From positions 1 through 33,239 of the forward strand of contig NZ_JAPDPH010000063.1 of the NCBI RefSeq assembly GCF_026013475.1: a stretch of 33,239 nucleotides of DNA, given 5' to 3'. This DNA comes from Micromonospora yasonensis (lineage in GTDB: Bacteria > Actinomycetota > Actinomycetes > Mycobacteriales > Micromonosporaceae). Numbering within the stretch: position 1 is the first letter of the stretch; the number at the start of each line of letters is the position of its first letter. The notes beneath the pieces are model-generated. The model did not search any database. It was not told the origin of the DNA and saw nothing but the letters and a program-made list of their open reading frames with translations. This document shows, piece after piece, positions 1-18,576 of this stretch. The position numbers and the translations under genes were made by a program.

Positions 1-2590
<2,590 letters not shown>

Positions 2591-2591
2591 G

Positions 2592-7423
<4,832 letters not shown>

Positions 7424-7427
<4 letters not shown>

Positions 7428-10400
7428 CCGTGAGACCCTTCGTCGATCTGGGTGAGCTTGGCCAGCAGGAGCGCCTCGACGTCGTCGTCGGAGAGCCGCT
7501 CCAGCTCGTTGGCCAGGTCGTCGTCGGTCGGCGCGGCACCGGCCCCGGTGGCCGCAGTGCTGGCGGCGGTGACCGCCGGGGCGGCGCCGGTCGTGGTCAG
7601 GTCTGCCGCGGGTCCGGCCTCCAGCGGGATGTCCATCCGCTCGGCGAGGTTGGGGACCAGCGCGTCGATGGTGGGGAACTGCCACGCGATGGTGGCGGAG
7701 AGTTCGACGTCCAGCGACACCTCGAGCCGCTTGCGCAGCTCCAGCGACATCAGCGAGTCGATGCCCATGCTGGCCAGCGGCGCGGTGACGTCCACCCGGG
7801 CCGCGTCGACCTTGAGCACCCGGGCGACCTCCCCGGCGACGTGCCGGGTCAGCAGGCTGTGCCGGCGGCGGCCCGGTTCGACGGAGAGCAGCCGCCGGCG
7901 TACCTCGCCCGAGTGGTGCCGGGCGCCGGCGGCCGTGGCGTCCACCGCGACCAGGTCGGCCAGCAGCGCCGGGACCAGGCCGGCGGCGGCCGCCGCGCGG
8001 AGCCGGTCGTGCTCCAGGGGCAGCACGCTGGCCTGGACGGTGGGGGTGCGCAGCAGCCGGTCCAGCGCCTCGATGCCGTCGTGCGGGGCGATGCTGGCGA
8101 TGCCCTGCCCGGCGAGCTGGCCGCCCCGGTCCGGGCGGGCCGCCAGGCCCGCTTCCGACCACGGACCCCAGTTGACGCTCAGCGCGGCCCGGCCCTGGGC
8201 CCGGCGCCGGTGCGCGAGGGCGTCCAGGAACGCGTTGGCGGTGGCGTAGTTGGCCTGGCCCGGGGAGCCCAGGAGCGCGGCGGCCGAGGAGAAGAGGACG
8301 AAGAAGTCCAGGTCCTTGTCGAGGGTGGCCCGGTGCAGGTGCCAGGCGCCGTCCACCTTGGCGGCGGCGACGGTGCGGAACCGGGCCCGGTCGAGCTGGA
8401 GCAGGAGCCCGTCGTCGAGCACACCGGCGGCGTGCACGATCCCGGCCAGCGGCGGCAGGTCCCGGTCGACGGCGGCCAGCACGGCCGCGACCTCGTCGTA
8501 CGAGGCGATGTCGGCCTGCCGTACCTGGACGTCGACGCCACGTCCGCGCAGCTCGTCGAGGACCCGTGCGGCCGCCGCCGAGGGCTGGCTGCGGCCGACC
8601 AGCACCAGGTGCCGGGCGCCCCGGTCGGCCAGCCAGCGGGCGGTCTCCAGACCGAGGGCGCCGAGACCACCGGTGATCAGGTACGTGGCCACCGGCCGGA
8701 CGGGTGCCTCCCCCGGTGCTACGGCCACGACCTCCCGCGCGTCCGGGCGCAGCACGATCTTGCCGGTGTGCCGGGCCTGCGCCATCCGGCCGAACGCCTC
8801 GGCCGCCTCGGCATAGCCGAAGGTGGTGACCGGCAGGGCGGTGAACTCGCCGCTGCCGAACCCGCGCAGCACCTCGGCGAAGAGGCGGGCGATCAGTTTC
8901 GGCTGCTCCGCGAAGGCCCGTTCCAGGTCGACGGCGAGGAACGACCGGTTGTGCCGGAGCAGTTCCAGACCGAGGTGGCTGTTGGCGTAGATGTCCTGTT
9001 TGCCGATCTCGACGAACCGCCCGTTCGGGGCGAGCAGGCCGAGGCTGCGGGTGAGCGCCTCGCCGGTGAGCGAGTTGAGCACGACGTCCACGCCCCGGCC
9101 GTCGGTCAGGGCCAGCACCTCGTCGGCGAAGCGCAGCGACCGGGAGTCCATCACGTGTTTGACCCCGAGGCTGCGCAGCAGTTCCCGCTTCTCCTCGCTG
9201 CCGGCGGTGGCGAACACCTCGGCCCCGTTGCGGCGGGCCACCTGGAGCGCGGCCAGTCCGACACCGCCGGTCGCCGAGTGGATCAGGACGGTGTCGCCCT
9301 CGCCGAGGTGGCCCAGGTACTCCAGGCCGTAGAGCACGGTGAGGAAGGCGATCGGCAGGGCGGCGGCCTGCTCGTCGGTGAGGCCGTCCGGGACGCGGGC
9401 GACCAGCGCGGCCGGGGTGGTGGTGTACGCGGCCATGCTGGACGGGGCGACCGCCATCACCCGGTCGCCGACCCGCAGGCCGGTGGTCCCCTCGCCGACC
9501 GCGGTGATCCGGCCGGCGCACTCTCCGCCGAGTGGCACGACGCCCTTGGGTACGCCGGGGCAGACCTCCATCGCCTTGAGCACGTCGTTGAAGTTGAGCC
9601 CGGCGGCGGTGACCTCGATCTGCACCTGGCCGGGGCCCGGCGGGGTGCGTTCCCACAGCACCGGGGTCAGGCTGCCCAGGTGGCCCTGCACGGACAGCAG
9701 CCGGTAGTTGCCGTCGGCGGCGGCCCGGTCGAACGGGTGCAGCCGCCGGTCGGCGTCGGTCGGGAGGGGGGCCCGCCAGGGGCTCAGCCGGGGGGTGTAC
9801 CGGCGGCCGGCCCGCAGAGCCACCTGCTCCCCGCCGGCCCGATGCAGCAGCTCGTCGACGAGACCGGCGACGTTGCGTTCCCCGTCGACCGGGTCGAGGT
9901 CCACGATGGTGGGACGCAGTTCGCCGTGTTCCAGGGTGACCACGCGGGCCAGTCCCCAGAGACCGGCCTGGGCCGGGTCGGGGATGCCGGACTCGGCGGC
10001 CGGCACCTGCGCGCCGCGGGTGACCAGCACCAGCCGGGGCGACCGGCCGGCGGCCCGGGCGAGCGCCTGGACCAGGTGCAGGACGGCGACCGGGCCGAGC
10101 AGCTCGATCCGGTCGAGCTGGGCGTCCCGGCCGTCGGCCGGCTCTGCCGCCCCGCCGGCCGCGTCCGAGGGCTGCTCGGTGAGGGCCGCGTCGAGGCTCC
10201 ACGCGTGCACCGCCCCGGCGCAGGGCTCCGGCCGGGCGGCGCGCAGCTCGGTGAGGAGGGCGGCGAAGTCCGCCGGGCGGGCCGGGTCGATCTCGTACCG
10301 GTCCGGAGCCACCTGCCGGTACGTGTCCCCGGGGGCGACGGTCACGGTGGCCACGCCCCGGCCGGCCAGCTCGTCGCGGAGCTCGGCGCCGACCGGGTCG

Positions 10401-13400
10401 GAGCCGGCGAGCAGCAGCCACCAGCCGGTGGTGGCGACGCTCTCCTCCGGCGGGTCGGCCGTCTCCTGCCAGGACAGTTCCAGCAGGGACTCGGCGACCG
10501 GGTCGGCTGCGCCGGAGCCGGCCAGCCGCCGCAGGCCGATCCCGGCGATCTCCCCCACCGGGGTGCCGGCCGCGTCGTAGAGCACCACCCGGGCGCCGGT
10601 GATCTCCGGCGCCCCGACGCCGGCCCGGTCGACCACCGCGTGCGCCCACCTGGGTACGGCCGGCTCGGCGGCGAGGCGGAAGCGTTCCACCCCGACCGGC
10701 AGGTACGTCCCGGCGTCGGTTCCGTCGTCGGCCAGGGCCGCCGCCAGCACCTGCAGGCAGCTGTCCAGCAGCGCCGGGTGGACCAGGTACGGGTCCCGGT
10801 CGCCGGTCAGCTCGACCGGGTCACGCAGTTCGGCGATTGCCTCGTGCTCGCCCCGTCGGACCGCGCCGATGCCCTGGAACGCGGGGCCGTAGCGGAGTCC
10901 GGAGCGGGCCAGCCGGGCGTAGTGCTCGGTGGTCTCCAGGGGCTGGGCGCAGCGGGCCCGTACGGTGGCCAGCGGGTCGGCGGCCGGGATCGCGTCCGGC
11001 CGGCCCGCGGTGGGACCGGGACCGGTGCCGTACCGGCCGTGGGCCACCTCGGTCCAGGTTCCGTCCGGCTGGGCGGGGCCGCGGTGGTAGATCCGCAGCG
11101 CACCGCCGGTGCCGGCCTCGGGCAGCAGGACGAGCTGGAGGTTGTCCTCCTCGGCCAGTTCGTCGACGACGGTGACCCGGGTCAGCTCGATTCGCTCGAC
11201 GACGGCGGTCGGGTCGTCCAGCAGCCGCCGGGCGGCCGACAGGGCGGCGTCCAGCAGCAGGCTGGCCGGCAGGACGGGGGTGTCCTCGACCACGTGGTCA
11301 CGCAGGTAGCCGAACCCGGTCAGGTCGATCCGGGCGGTGAAATGGTGTGCGCCCGGCTCACCGGCGGCGCGGACGTACGTCTCCAGCACCGGGTGTCCCC
11401 GGTGGCCGGTCCGGCGCGGACGCGGGTGCTCGTCGGTGAGCCAGTGCCGCTCCCGCTGCCACGGGTACGTCGGCAGGGCGACCATCGGCACGGCCGGCCC
11501 GTGGACGCGGCGCCAGTCGACCGGGTAGCCGGCGGTGTAGAGGCGGCCCAGCTCGCCGAGGATGGTGGCGTGGCTGGCCTCGTCGCGGCGCAGCGAGGCG
11601 ACGACGACTGCGTCGCGCTGCTGGCGGGCGATCCGCTCGGTGACCGGGTCGCCGAGCACGGGGTGCGGGGAGATCTCCACGAAGACGTCGTGTCCGGCGT
11701 CGACGAGGCCGGTGACCGCGACGTCGAAGAGGACCGGTTCCCGCAGGTTGGTGGCCCAGTAGCCGGCGTCCAGCGCGGTGCCGTCGATCGGCCGGGCGGT
11801 GACCGTGGAGATGATCGGCACCGTGCCGGGCCGGGGGGTGAGCCCGTCCAGCAGCGCGGCGAGTTCGGCGCGCAGCGGTTCCATCTGCGGGCTGTGCGAG
11901 GCGTAGTCGACCGATTCCAGCAGCCGGCAGAAGATCCCCTCGGCTTGGAGCGCCTCGGCGAGGGCGGCCAGCGCCGGACCGTCGCCGGAGAGCACGGTGG
12001 ACTCCGGGCCGTTGCTGGCGGCGACCGAGACGGCACCCGGCCGGCGCTCGGTGAGCAGCCGCTGCGTGTGGTCCAGCGGGAGCCCGACCACGGCCATCCG
12101 GCCGTTGCCGATGGCGGCCCGGATGACCCGGCCGCGCTGCCAGGCGACCCGCATCGCGTCCGGGATGTTCAGCGCGCCGGCCACCTGGGCGGCGGCCACC
12201 TCGCCGACGCTGTGCCCGACCACGGCGGCCGGCTCGACGCCCCAGGAGCGCCAGAGCGCGGCCAGCGCGATCTGCACGGCGGTCAGCGCCGGCTGGGCCA
12301 CGGCGGGGTCGCTCAGCAGCTTCTCGTCGGCCCGGCCGGTGACCAGGTCGAGCAGGGACCAGTCGACGTACTGCCGCAACGCCCGGGCGCACTGCTCGAG
12401 GGGATCCCGGAAGGCCGGGACGGCGAGCAGGTCGTCGGTGAGCGGCCACCACCGGGGGCCCTGGCCGGAGAAGACGAAGACGGGCTTCGGCCGCCGGCCC
12501 AACCGCCGGCTGCCCCAGGACAGCCCGGCCCGCTCCTCGTCGGACGCGTACGCGGCGAGGGCGTCGCGCAGTGGGGCGGGCGAGTCGCCGACGCAGGCCA
12601 GCCGATGTTCGTGATGGCTACGGCGGACGGCCGCGGCGGCGCAGGCGGCGGCGAGGTCCGGGCCGGCGTCCAGCGCGGCCAGCCGGTCGGCGTACCGCCC
12701 GGCCAGTTCGCGCAGCGCCTCGGGGGTACGGGCGGAGATGGCCAGCAGCCGGGCCACGCCCGCGCCGGCCGGCGTGCCGGCGGTGGTCGCCGCGCCGTGG
12801 GCGCTGCCGCGGCCGTTCGTGGCCGGCGCACCGGTCGCCGCAGCCGCACCGGCCGTCGGGGCGGGCCGGGGCGGCTCGCGAAGGACCAGGTGCGCGTTGG
12901 TGCCGCCGAAGCCGAAGGAACTCACCCCGGCCACGGCCGGCGCGTCCCCGGTGGGCCACGGTTGGCGGGTGTCGGCCACCCGCAGGGCGAGCCGCGCGAA
13001 CGGGATGTGCGGGTTGGGCTGCTCGTAGTGCAGGCTCGGCGGGATCTCCCGGTGCCGCAGGACCAGCGCGGTCTTGATGAGACCGGCGATGCCGGCGGCG
13101 GCCTCCAGGTGCCCGAGGTTGGACTTGACCGAGCCGATGAGCAGGGGCCGCTGCGGGTCCCGGTCGGCGCAGACCACGGCGGCCAGGGCCTTGGCCTCGA
13201 TCGGGTCACCGAGCAGGGTGCCGGTGCCGTGCGCCTCGACGTACCCGACCTGCTCCGGTGGCACGCCGGCCCGCTCGTACGCGTGGCGCAGCACCGCCTC
13301 CTGGGCGTGCGGGTTCGGCGCCATCAGCCCGTTGGTCCGGCCGTCCTGGTTGACCGCCCCGCCGAGGATCACCCCGTAGATCGGGTCCTGGTCGGCGACC

Positions 13401-16384
13401 GCGCGGGACAGCGGCTTGAGGATGACCACGCCGGCGCCCTCGGCCCGGACGTAGCCGTCGGCCCGGGCGTCGAAGGTCTTGCAGCGCCCGTCGCCGGCCA
13501 TCGCGCCGGCCTTGCTGAAGTTGATCGCCAGCGCGGGTGAGAGGACGACGTTGACGCCGCCGGCGACGGCGAGGGTGCACTCGCCCCGGGTCAGGCTGGC
13601 CACGGCCTGGTGGACCGCGACCAGCGAGGACGAGCAGGCGGTGTCGACCGCGATGCTCGGGCCCCGGAGGTCGAGCAGGTACGACAGGCGGTTCGCCGCG
13701 ATGCTGAACGCGTTGCCGGTGCCGGTGTACGCGTCGACCCGGTCCAGGTCCTCGAAGGTCAACTGCCCGTAGTCGTTGGTGGCGATGCCGATGAAGACGC
13801 CGGTGGCGGAGCCGGCCAGGTCCTCGGCGGCCACGCCGGCGTCCTCCAGCGCCTCCCAGGTCACCTCGGCGAGGAGCCGCTGCTGCGGGTCCATCCGGGC
13901 GGCCTCGCGGGCGGAGATGCCGAAGAAGTGCGGGTCGAACTGGTCGATCCGGTCCAGGAAGCCGCCCCAGCGGGTGGTGGTGCGCCCCGGTACGGCCGGA
14001 TCGTCGGTGTGCAGCTCCTCGGCGTCCCAGCGGTCGGCGGGCACCTCGCGGATCGCGTCGCGCCCCTCGGTCAGCAGCTGCCAGAAGCTCTCCGGGCCGT
14101 CCACGCCGCCCGGGAAGCGGCAGCCGATGCCGATGATCGCGACGGCTTCGTCCTGCTCCACCCGGTCCGCCGCACCGGCCGGGCCGGACATCTCGGGCCC
14201 GGTGCCCGCCTGCGGGTCGGCGGTGTCGGAGGCCGGGTCGGCGAGGAAACCGGCGAGCGTGTCGAGGGTGGGGTACTCCCAGATCAGGGTCGAGGAGAGG
14301 GCACGGCCGAGCCAGGCCTCCAGCTCGCCGACCATCCCGACCATGTCCACCGAGGACAGGCCGTACGTGGCGATGGGCCGGGTGGTGTCCACCGCCTGTG
14401 GGCTGATCTTCAGCCGGCTGGCCAGCTGTTCGACCAGGCGCCGTTCGACCTCGGCCCGGCCGGGCCGGGCGGCGGAGGGAACGCCGGTCACCGCCGGCCC
14501 GGTCCCCCGGGCGGTGGCCGGCGCGGCCGCCCGACCGACGGGGACGCGCTCCGGATCGGCCGCGCTCCAGTGGGCCAGCACCTCCAGGCCGCCGGTACGG
14601 AACGACTCCCGGGCGGCGCGCCGCTGGAGCTTGCCGCTGGAGGTCTTCGGGATGCTGCCCTGCTTGATCAGGACGACGTCATGCGCCTGGAGACCGTGCT
14701 CGCGGGCGACGGCACCCCGGATCGCGGCGATCACCTGCTCGGCGTCGAGCTGGGACCGGTTGCCGCCGACCTCGTGGATGACGACGAGCTGCTCCCCGCC
14801 GTCGACCTCCACCGAGCAGGCCACCCCGCAGCCGGGCCGCAGCTTCGGGTCGCTCTGCTCGACGGTGAACTCGATGTCGCTGGGGTAGTGGTTCTTGCCG
14901 GCGATGATGATCAGATCCTTGTGCCGGCCGGTCACGAAGAGTTCCCCGTGGCCGTCGACGAATCCGAGGTCTCCGGTGCGTAGGAAGGGCCCGGCCCCGG
15001 TGCCGCCGATTCGCGCCTGGAAGACCTGCTCGCTCTCGTCGGGGCGCCGCCAGTAGCCCTGGGCCACGCTCCCGCCGCCGAACCAGATCTCACCGATCTG
15101 CCCGGCCGCGAGCTGCGTGCCAGTCTCGGGGTCGACGATGGCCAGTTCGTGGTGTTCCGCGACCGATCCGCAACTAACCAGGGTCCGGCTCTCCTCGTCG
15201 GGGCCGGCGTCCACCGCCCGGCGTCCGGCGAGGTCGGCGGCGCGCACCCGCCGGATGCGTGGCTCCGCCCCCGCCAGCCCGCCGGAGACGAAGAGGGTCG
15301 CCTCCGCGAGGCCGTAGCAGGGGTAGAAGGCGCTGCGCCGGAACCCACTGCTGGCGAACGCCTCGGTGAACCGGTCGATGGTCTCGGCCCGGACCGGCTC
15401 GGCGCCGCTGAACGCCAGCCGCCAGCTGCTCAGGTCGAGCGCGGCGCGCTCCTCCGGGGTCGTCTTGGCCACGCAGAGCTCGTAGCCGAAGTTGGGGCTG
15501 CCGCTGAGCGTGCCCCGGTACTTCGAGATGGCCTGCAGCCACCGGACGGGCCGCTTGAGGAACGACGTCGGGGACATGAACGTCGCGGGGAAGCCGGCGT
15601 AGAGCGGCTGCAGCATGGCCCCGATCAGCCCCATGTCGTGGTACGGCGGCAGCCAGCTGACCAGCCGGGTGTCCTCGACGTCGGTCACGAAGCGTTCATT
15701 GGTCACCGCGAGGTTGGCCAGCAGATTGCGGTGGCTGAGCACGACGCCCTTCGGCCGGCCGGTGGAGCCGGAGGTGTACTGGAGGAAGGCGATGTCCGCG
15801 CCGTCGAGGTCAGGCTCCCGCCAGTGGTCGGCGACCGCCGGGTCGATCCGGTCGACGGCCTCCCACCTCAGCGAGCCCAGCGCCGGTGCGAGCGCGGTGA
15901 TCTGGCCGGCCATCGCGGTGATCTCCGCCGGGGCCAGCACGATGGCGGGTTGCGCGTCCTCGATCACGCCGATCAGCCGCGGCAGGGTCCGCTTGAGCAG
16001 CACCGGGTTCGGCGGATACACCGGTACGGCGATGACCCGGGCGTACAGGCAGCCCAGGAACGAGGCGAGATAGTCCAGGCCCGGGGGGCAGACGATGAGC
16101 GCCCGGTCGCCCTCGCTCACGCGTCCGCGCAGGGTGGCCGCGATGGCCCGCGACCGCCGGTCCAAGTCGGCGTTGGAAATGACGAGCTCGTCATCCTCGC
16201 CGTCGACCAGGAATCGGTACGTCCACGCGTCCGGACGGTCCAGGAGACGGGCACGGAAATGGTCGACGAGGGTCCTGACTTTTGGCGACCGAGTGGCGGA
16301 TCCGGTCAGCACCCTCGGGAATCCCGATGAGCCGGCCCGCCTCTCATGTGTATTGTCTCGCCCTGGCACCGACATGCTACCCAT
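7424..16384 (-). CDS. FAAL-ACP-KS-AT-DH-ER-KR-ACP loading/extension polyketide synthase
   Basis: Giant starter protein of 2986 aa. A fatty acyl-AMP ligase (about 35-600; A3 YTSGSTGRPKG near 204) activates a free fatty acid and loads it on the first ACP (S678 in GLSSVDMV). A fully reducing module follows: KS (about 745-1170; C917), AT (about 1290-1590; GHSVGE S1392, YASHS 1494-1498, methylmalonyl-type), DH (H1697, D1874), ER (about 2225-2540; SATGGVGLAALQV near 2370), KR (about 2565-2760; LDD at 2656-2658, Y2713) and ACP (S2877). The expected output is the fatty acid lengthened by one saturated, alpha-methyl-branched unit. The DH motif reads HVVEDTPVLP, with Asp where the family usually has Gly. 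The C-terminal tail (LERLSDDDVEALLLAKL) looks like a docking helix. In-frame ATGs lie at 16384 and 16375; homology to FAALs begins only near residue 36, so the exact start is uncertain. First gene of the operon; ends in ATGA with the next. Confidence 0.96.
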
Positions 16385-16428
16385 CCGGCTCGTTCCGACG
16401 TTTTTTCACGGGATCAGCAGGGTCGTAA

Positions 16429-16443
16429 GCAAGCAAAACTTGC
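16429..16443. promoter_or_regulatory. Inverted repeat upstream of PKS operon
   Basis: The sequence GCAAG-CAAAA-CTTGC is a perfect 5-bp inverted repeat with an A-rich 5-bp spacer. It lies about 45 bp before the FAAL-PKS start, where an operator or 5' leader hairpin would sit. The arms are short, so chance occurrence is possible. No clear -35/-10 pair could be assigned next to it. Confidence 0.25.
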
Positions 16444-17085
16444 GCCGTATTCACGCCATGGAAAAGGGCGTAGAGAATCCGCCCCCATTGCCACGAAGTG
16501 GACTACATCTATCCCCGCTGGTGACATTACCGGCGGCGGCACATCCCCGAACACCCCTATCCGCCGTTCAACATCCCCCTACTCGCAGGCCACCGGGTAT
16601 CCACTCCGGAGTACGGCACGTGAACGCCGGTCGACGGGAATCGGTCACGCTATACGGCACCTGTCGCATATCCTCGGCCGCGATCCCGGCATCACCGCCA
16701 GTTAAGGGAATTAGCTACAGAATCCGACTCGACCGACGGCGCCACAGCGCGAATTCAAGAATCACGGATCCCATGACGGGGAATGCGAGCAGTTCGCCGG
16801 GCGACCACAGTGGGCGCGGCGGACGCCGCCACACGCGGGTCGTACCGCGGGTCTTTCCGGCGGAATCGGCCGCACACCGCGCACGCCCGCCGGCAGCACG
16901 CTCCAGCCGCGAGTCGGTTGGAATCCGTGCTCCGCACCGGACGGACCGCCCGCCTTCTCCGATGTCGACCGGCGCGCACCGGCACTCGGGCGACGCTCCG
17001 CCGGTGCCGGCGATATGCCTGGCCAGGAACCGGTTGCGCAGCGGGCGGGACGCCGAGATCTACCGCGACGACCGTGCCGATTGCA

Positions 17086-17100
17086 GGGTTGTCACAACCC
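17086..17100. promoter_or_regulatory. Palindromic candidate operator upstream of sugar ABC operon
   Basis: GGGTTGT-C-ACAACCC is a perfect 7-bp inverted repeat around one central base. It ends 12 bp before the TTGACA -35-like element at 17113-17118 of the binding-protein gene, a reasonable position for a repressor or activator. It does not match the DasR (dre) consensus. A LacI-, GntR- or ROK-type sugar regulator encoded elsewhere could bind it (inference). Confidence 0.4.
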
Positions 17101-17112
17101 GGATGTCGGGAG

Positions 17113-17141
17113 TTGACAGAACATCCCCTGCGGACGAAGGT
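17113..17141 (+). promoter_or_regulatory. Candidate promoter of sugar ABC operon
   Basis: TTGACA at 17113-17118 is a consensus -35. After a 17-bp spacer lies GAAGGT at 17136-17141, which keeps the A and final T most conserved in actinobacterial -10 boxes. The predicted start of transcription would leave a leader of about 80 nt before the ATG at 17229. The -10 match is weak. Confidence 0.4.
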
Positions 17142-17228
17142 CCCGGTGAGGGCATCGCGCAAGCTTCAACATGTTCGATCAGACCCTCACACCTCGCGTC
17201 ACCTGTCACACCCTTGATGGAGGGACGA

Positions 17229-18500
17229 ATGCGCTTCAGGACTCGCGCGGCCTTCGCCGCCGCCGGTGTCGCCCTGGCCCTCGTGGCCAGCGGCTGCGGC
17301 GCCGACGACGGCGACGGCAGCGGCAGCGGCGACAACAAGAAGGTCGAGGTCTTCACCTGGTGGGCCGACGGCGGTGAGAAGGCCGGCCTCGACGGGCTTG
17401 TCGCCCAGTTCAAGACCGACTGCTCGCAGTACGAGTTCGTGAACGGCGCGGTGGCCGGTGGCGCCGGCTCCAACGCCAAGCAGGTGCTGGCTTCCCGGCT
17501 TCAGCAGGGCGACCCGCCGGACACCTTCCAGGCGCATGCCGGCGCGGAACTGTCGGACTACATCAAGGCCGGCCAGATCGAGGACCTGTCCGCGCAGTAC
17601 CAGGAGTGGGGCCTCACGAGCGCGTTCCCCAAGGGCCTCATCGACAGCCTGACCGTCGACGGCAAGATCTACTCGGTGCCGGCGAACATTCACCGCGCCA
17701 ACGTCCTGTGGGCGAACAAGAAGGTTCTCGCCGAGGCGGGGATCACCGCGGCGCCGAAGGACCTGCCGGAGTTCTTCACCCAGCTCGACACGCTGAAGGC
17801 GAACGGCGTCGCCGCGCCGCTTGCCCTCGGCAAGGACTGGACACAGCAGATGCTGTTCGAGGCGGTGCTGATCAGCGACCTCGGCCCGGAGAAGTTCACC
17901 GGCTTGTGGAACGGCCAGACGGACTGGGGCGGTGCCGACGTCACCACCGCGATCAACGACTACAAGAAGCTGCTGTCGTACTCCAACAAGGACCGCGACA
18001 CCTTCGACTGGACGGACGCGGAAAAGCTCGTCATGGATGGGAAGGCCGCCTACCAGCTCATGGGTGACTGGGAGGCCGCGGACCTCGACGCCAAGGGCTT
18101 CAAGGACTACAGCTACTCGGTCTTCCCGGGCAATGGCAACGCCTACCAGTGGCTGGCGGACTCGTTCGTGCTGCCGAAGGGCGCGAAGAACCCGGAGGGC
18201 ACCAAGTGCTGGCTGAAGACGCTGGGTAGCGCTGCCGGCCAGAAGGCCTTCAACACCAAGAAGGGCTCCATCCCGGCCCGCACCGACGCGGTCGCCACCG
18301 ACTACCCGGCCTACCAGCAGGCGGCGATCGCCGACTGGGCCAAGGGCGTCCCGGTCCCGTCGTGCCCGCACGGCTCGGCCTGCTCCCAGGGCTGGCAGGG
18401 TGCGGTCGCCTCGGCGCAGGGGAAGTTCTCCAGCGACGGCGACGTCGCGAGCCTGCAGAAGGCACTCGTCGCCGCCGCGAAGCAGTTCGCGGGCAAGTAG
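17229..18500 (+). CDS. Sugar ABC transporter substrate-binding lipoprotein (family 1, glucose/mannose type)
   Basis: Extracellular solute-binding protein of 423 aa that should be anchored outside the membrane. It has a basic n-region, a hydrophobic core and a lipobox VASGC with C23 as the lipidated residue, then an Asp/Gly/Ser-rich linker (24-36). The mature part begins with VEVFTWWADGGEKAGL and contains QGDPPDTFQAHAGAEL, both typical of the GtsA-like glucose/mannose binding proteins of CUT1 importers. The ATG at 17229 is chosen because GGAGGG lies just upstream and the lipoprotein signal begins there; the frame itself is open much further upstream. It is followed by a strong hairpin and two permease genes, so it is the first gene of a three-gene importer operon. 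Sugar specificity is inferred from similarity recalled, not from a search. Confidence 0.93.
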   Translation: MRFRTRAAFAAAGVALALVASGCGADDGDGSGSGDNKKVEVFTWWADGGEKAGLDGLVAQFKTDCSQYEFVNGAVAGGAGSNAKQVLASRLQQGDPPDTFQAHAGAELSDYIKAGQIEDLSAQYQEWGLTSAFPKGLIDSLTVDGKIYSVPANIHRANVLWANKKVLAEAGITAAPKDLPEFFTQLDTLKANGVAAPLALGKDWTQQMLFEAVLISDLGPEKFTGLWNGQTDWGGADVTTAINDYKKLLSYSNKDRDTFDWTDAEKLVMDGKAAYQLMGDWEAADLDAKGFKDYSYSVFPGNGNAYQWLADSFVLPKGAKNPEGTKCWLKTLGSAAGQKAFNTKKGSIPARTDAVATDYPAYQQAAIADWAKGVPVPSCPHGSACSQGWQGAVASAQGKFSSDGDVASLQKALVAAAKQFAGK

Positions 18501-18513
18501 ACAGGTACGACCG

Positions 18514-18560
18514 CCGCGACGGAGCGGGCCCGCCCTCGGGTCGGGCCTGCTCCGCCGCGG
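18514..18560 (+). terminator. Hairpin between binding protein and permease (attenuator/mRNA stabiliser)
   Basis: Between the stop at 18500 and the GTG at 18577 lies a long stem. CCGCG-a-CGGAGCGGGCCCG pairs with CGGGCCTGCTCCG-c-CGCGG around a 9-nt loop; one pair is G-U and one position is an internal mismatch. No T-tract follows, so it is more likely a partial terminator or 3'-end stabiliser that keeps the binding protein more abundant than the permeases. Confidence 0.7.
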
Positions 18561-18576
18561 GCGTGACGGAGGACCC

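Larger units (their letters stand above)
16385..17228. other. Divergent intergenic region, 844 bp
   Basis: Stretch between the divergent PKS operon and the sugar-transporter operon. It is less GC-rich than the flanking genes near 16400-16480 and should hold both promoters. I see two inverted repeats (16429-16443 and 17086-17100), a TTGACA -35-like element at 17113 and an unexplained minus-strand open frame ending at 16715. No open frame here has a convincing start, ribosome site and recognisable product, so I call it mainly regulatory. Confidence 0.6.

Noticed and set aside
17167..17174. AACATGTT palindrome before the binding-protein gene
   Set aside because: Eight bases is too short to separate from chance, and the flanks are not symmetric.
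16095..17228. Upstream extension of the binding-protein frame
   Set aside because: The frame is open but overlaps the PKS start and lacks codon bias; the lipoprotein signal and GGAGGG fix the start at 17229.
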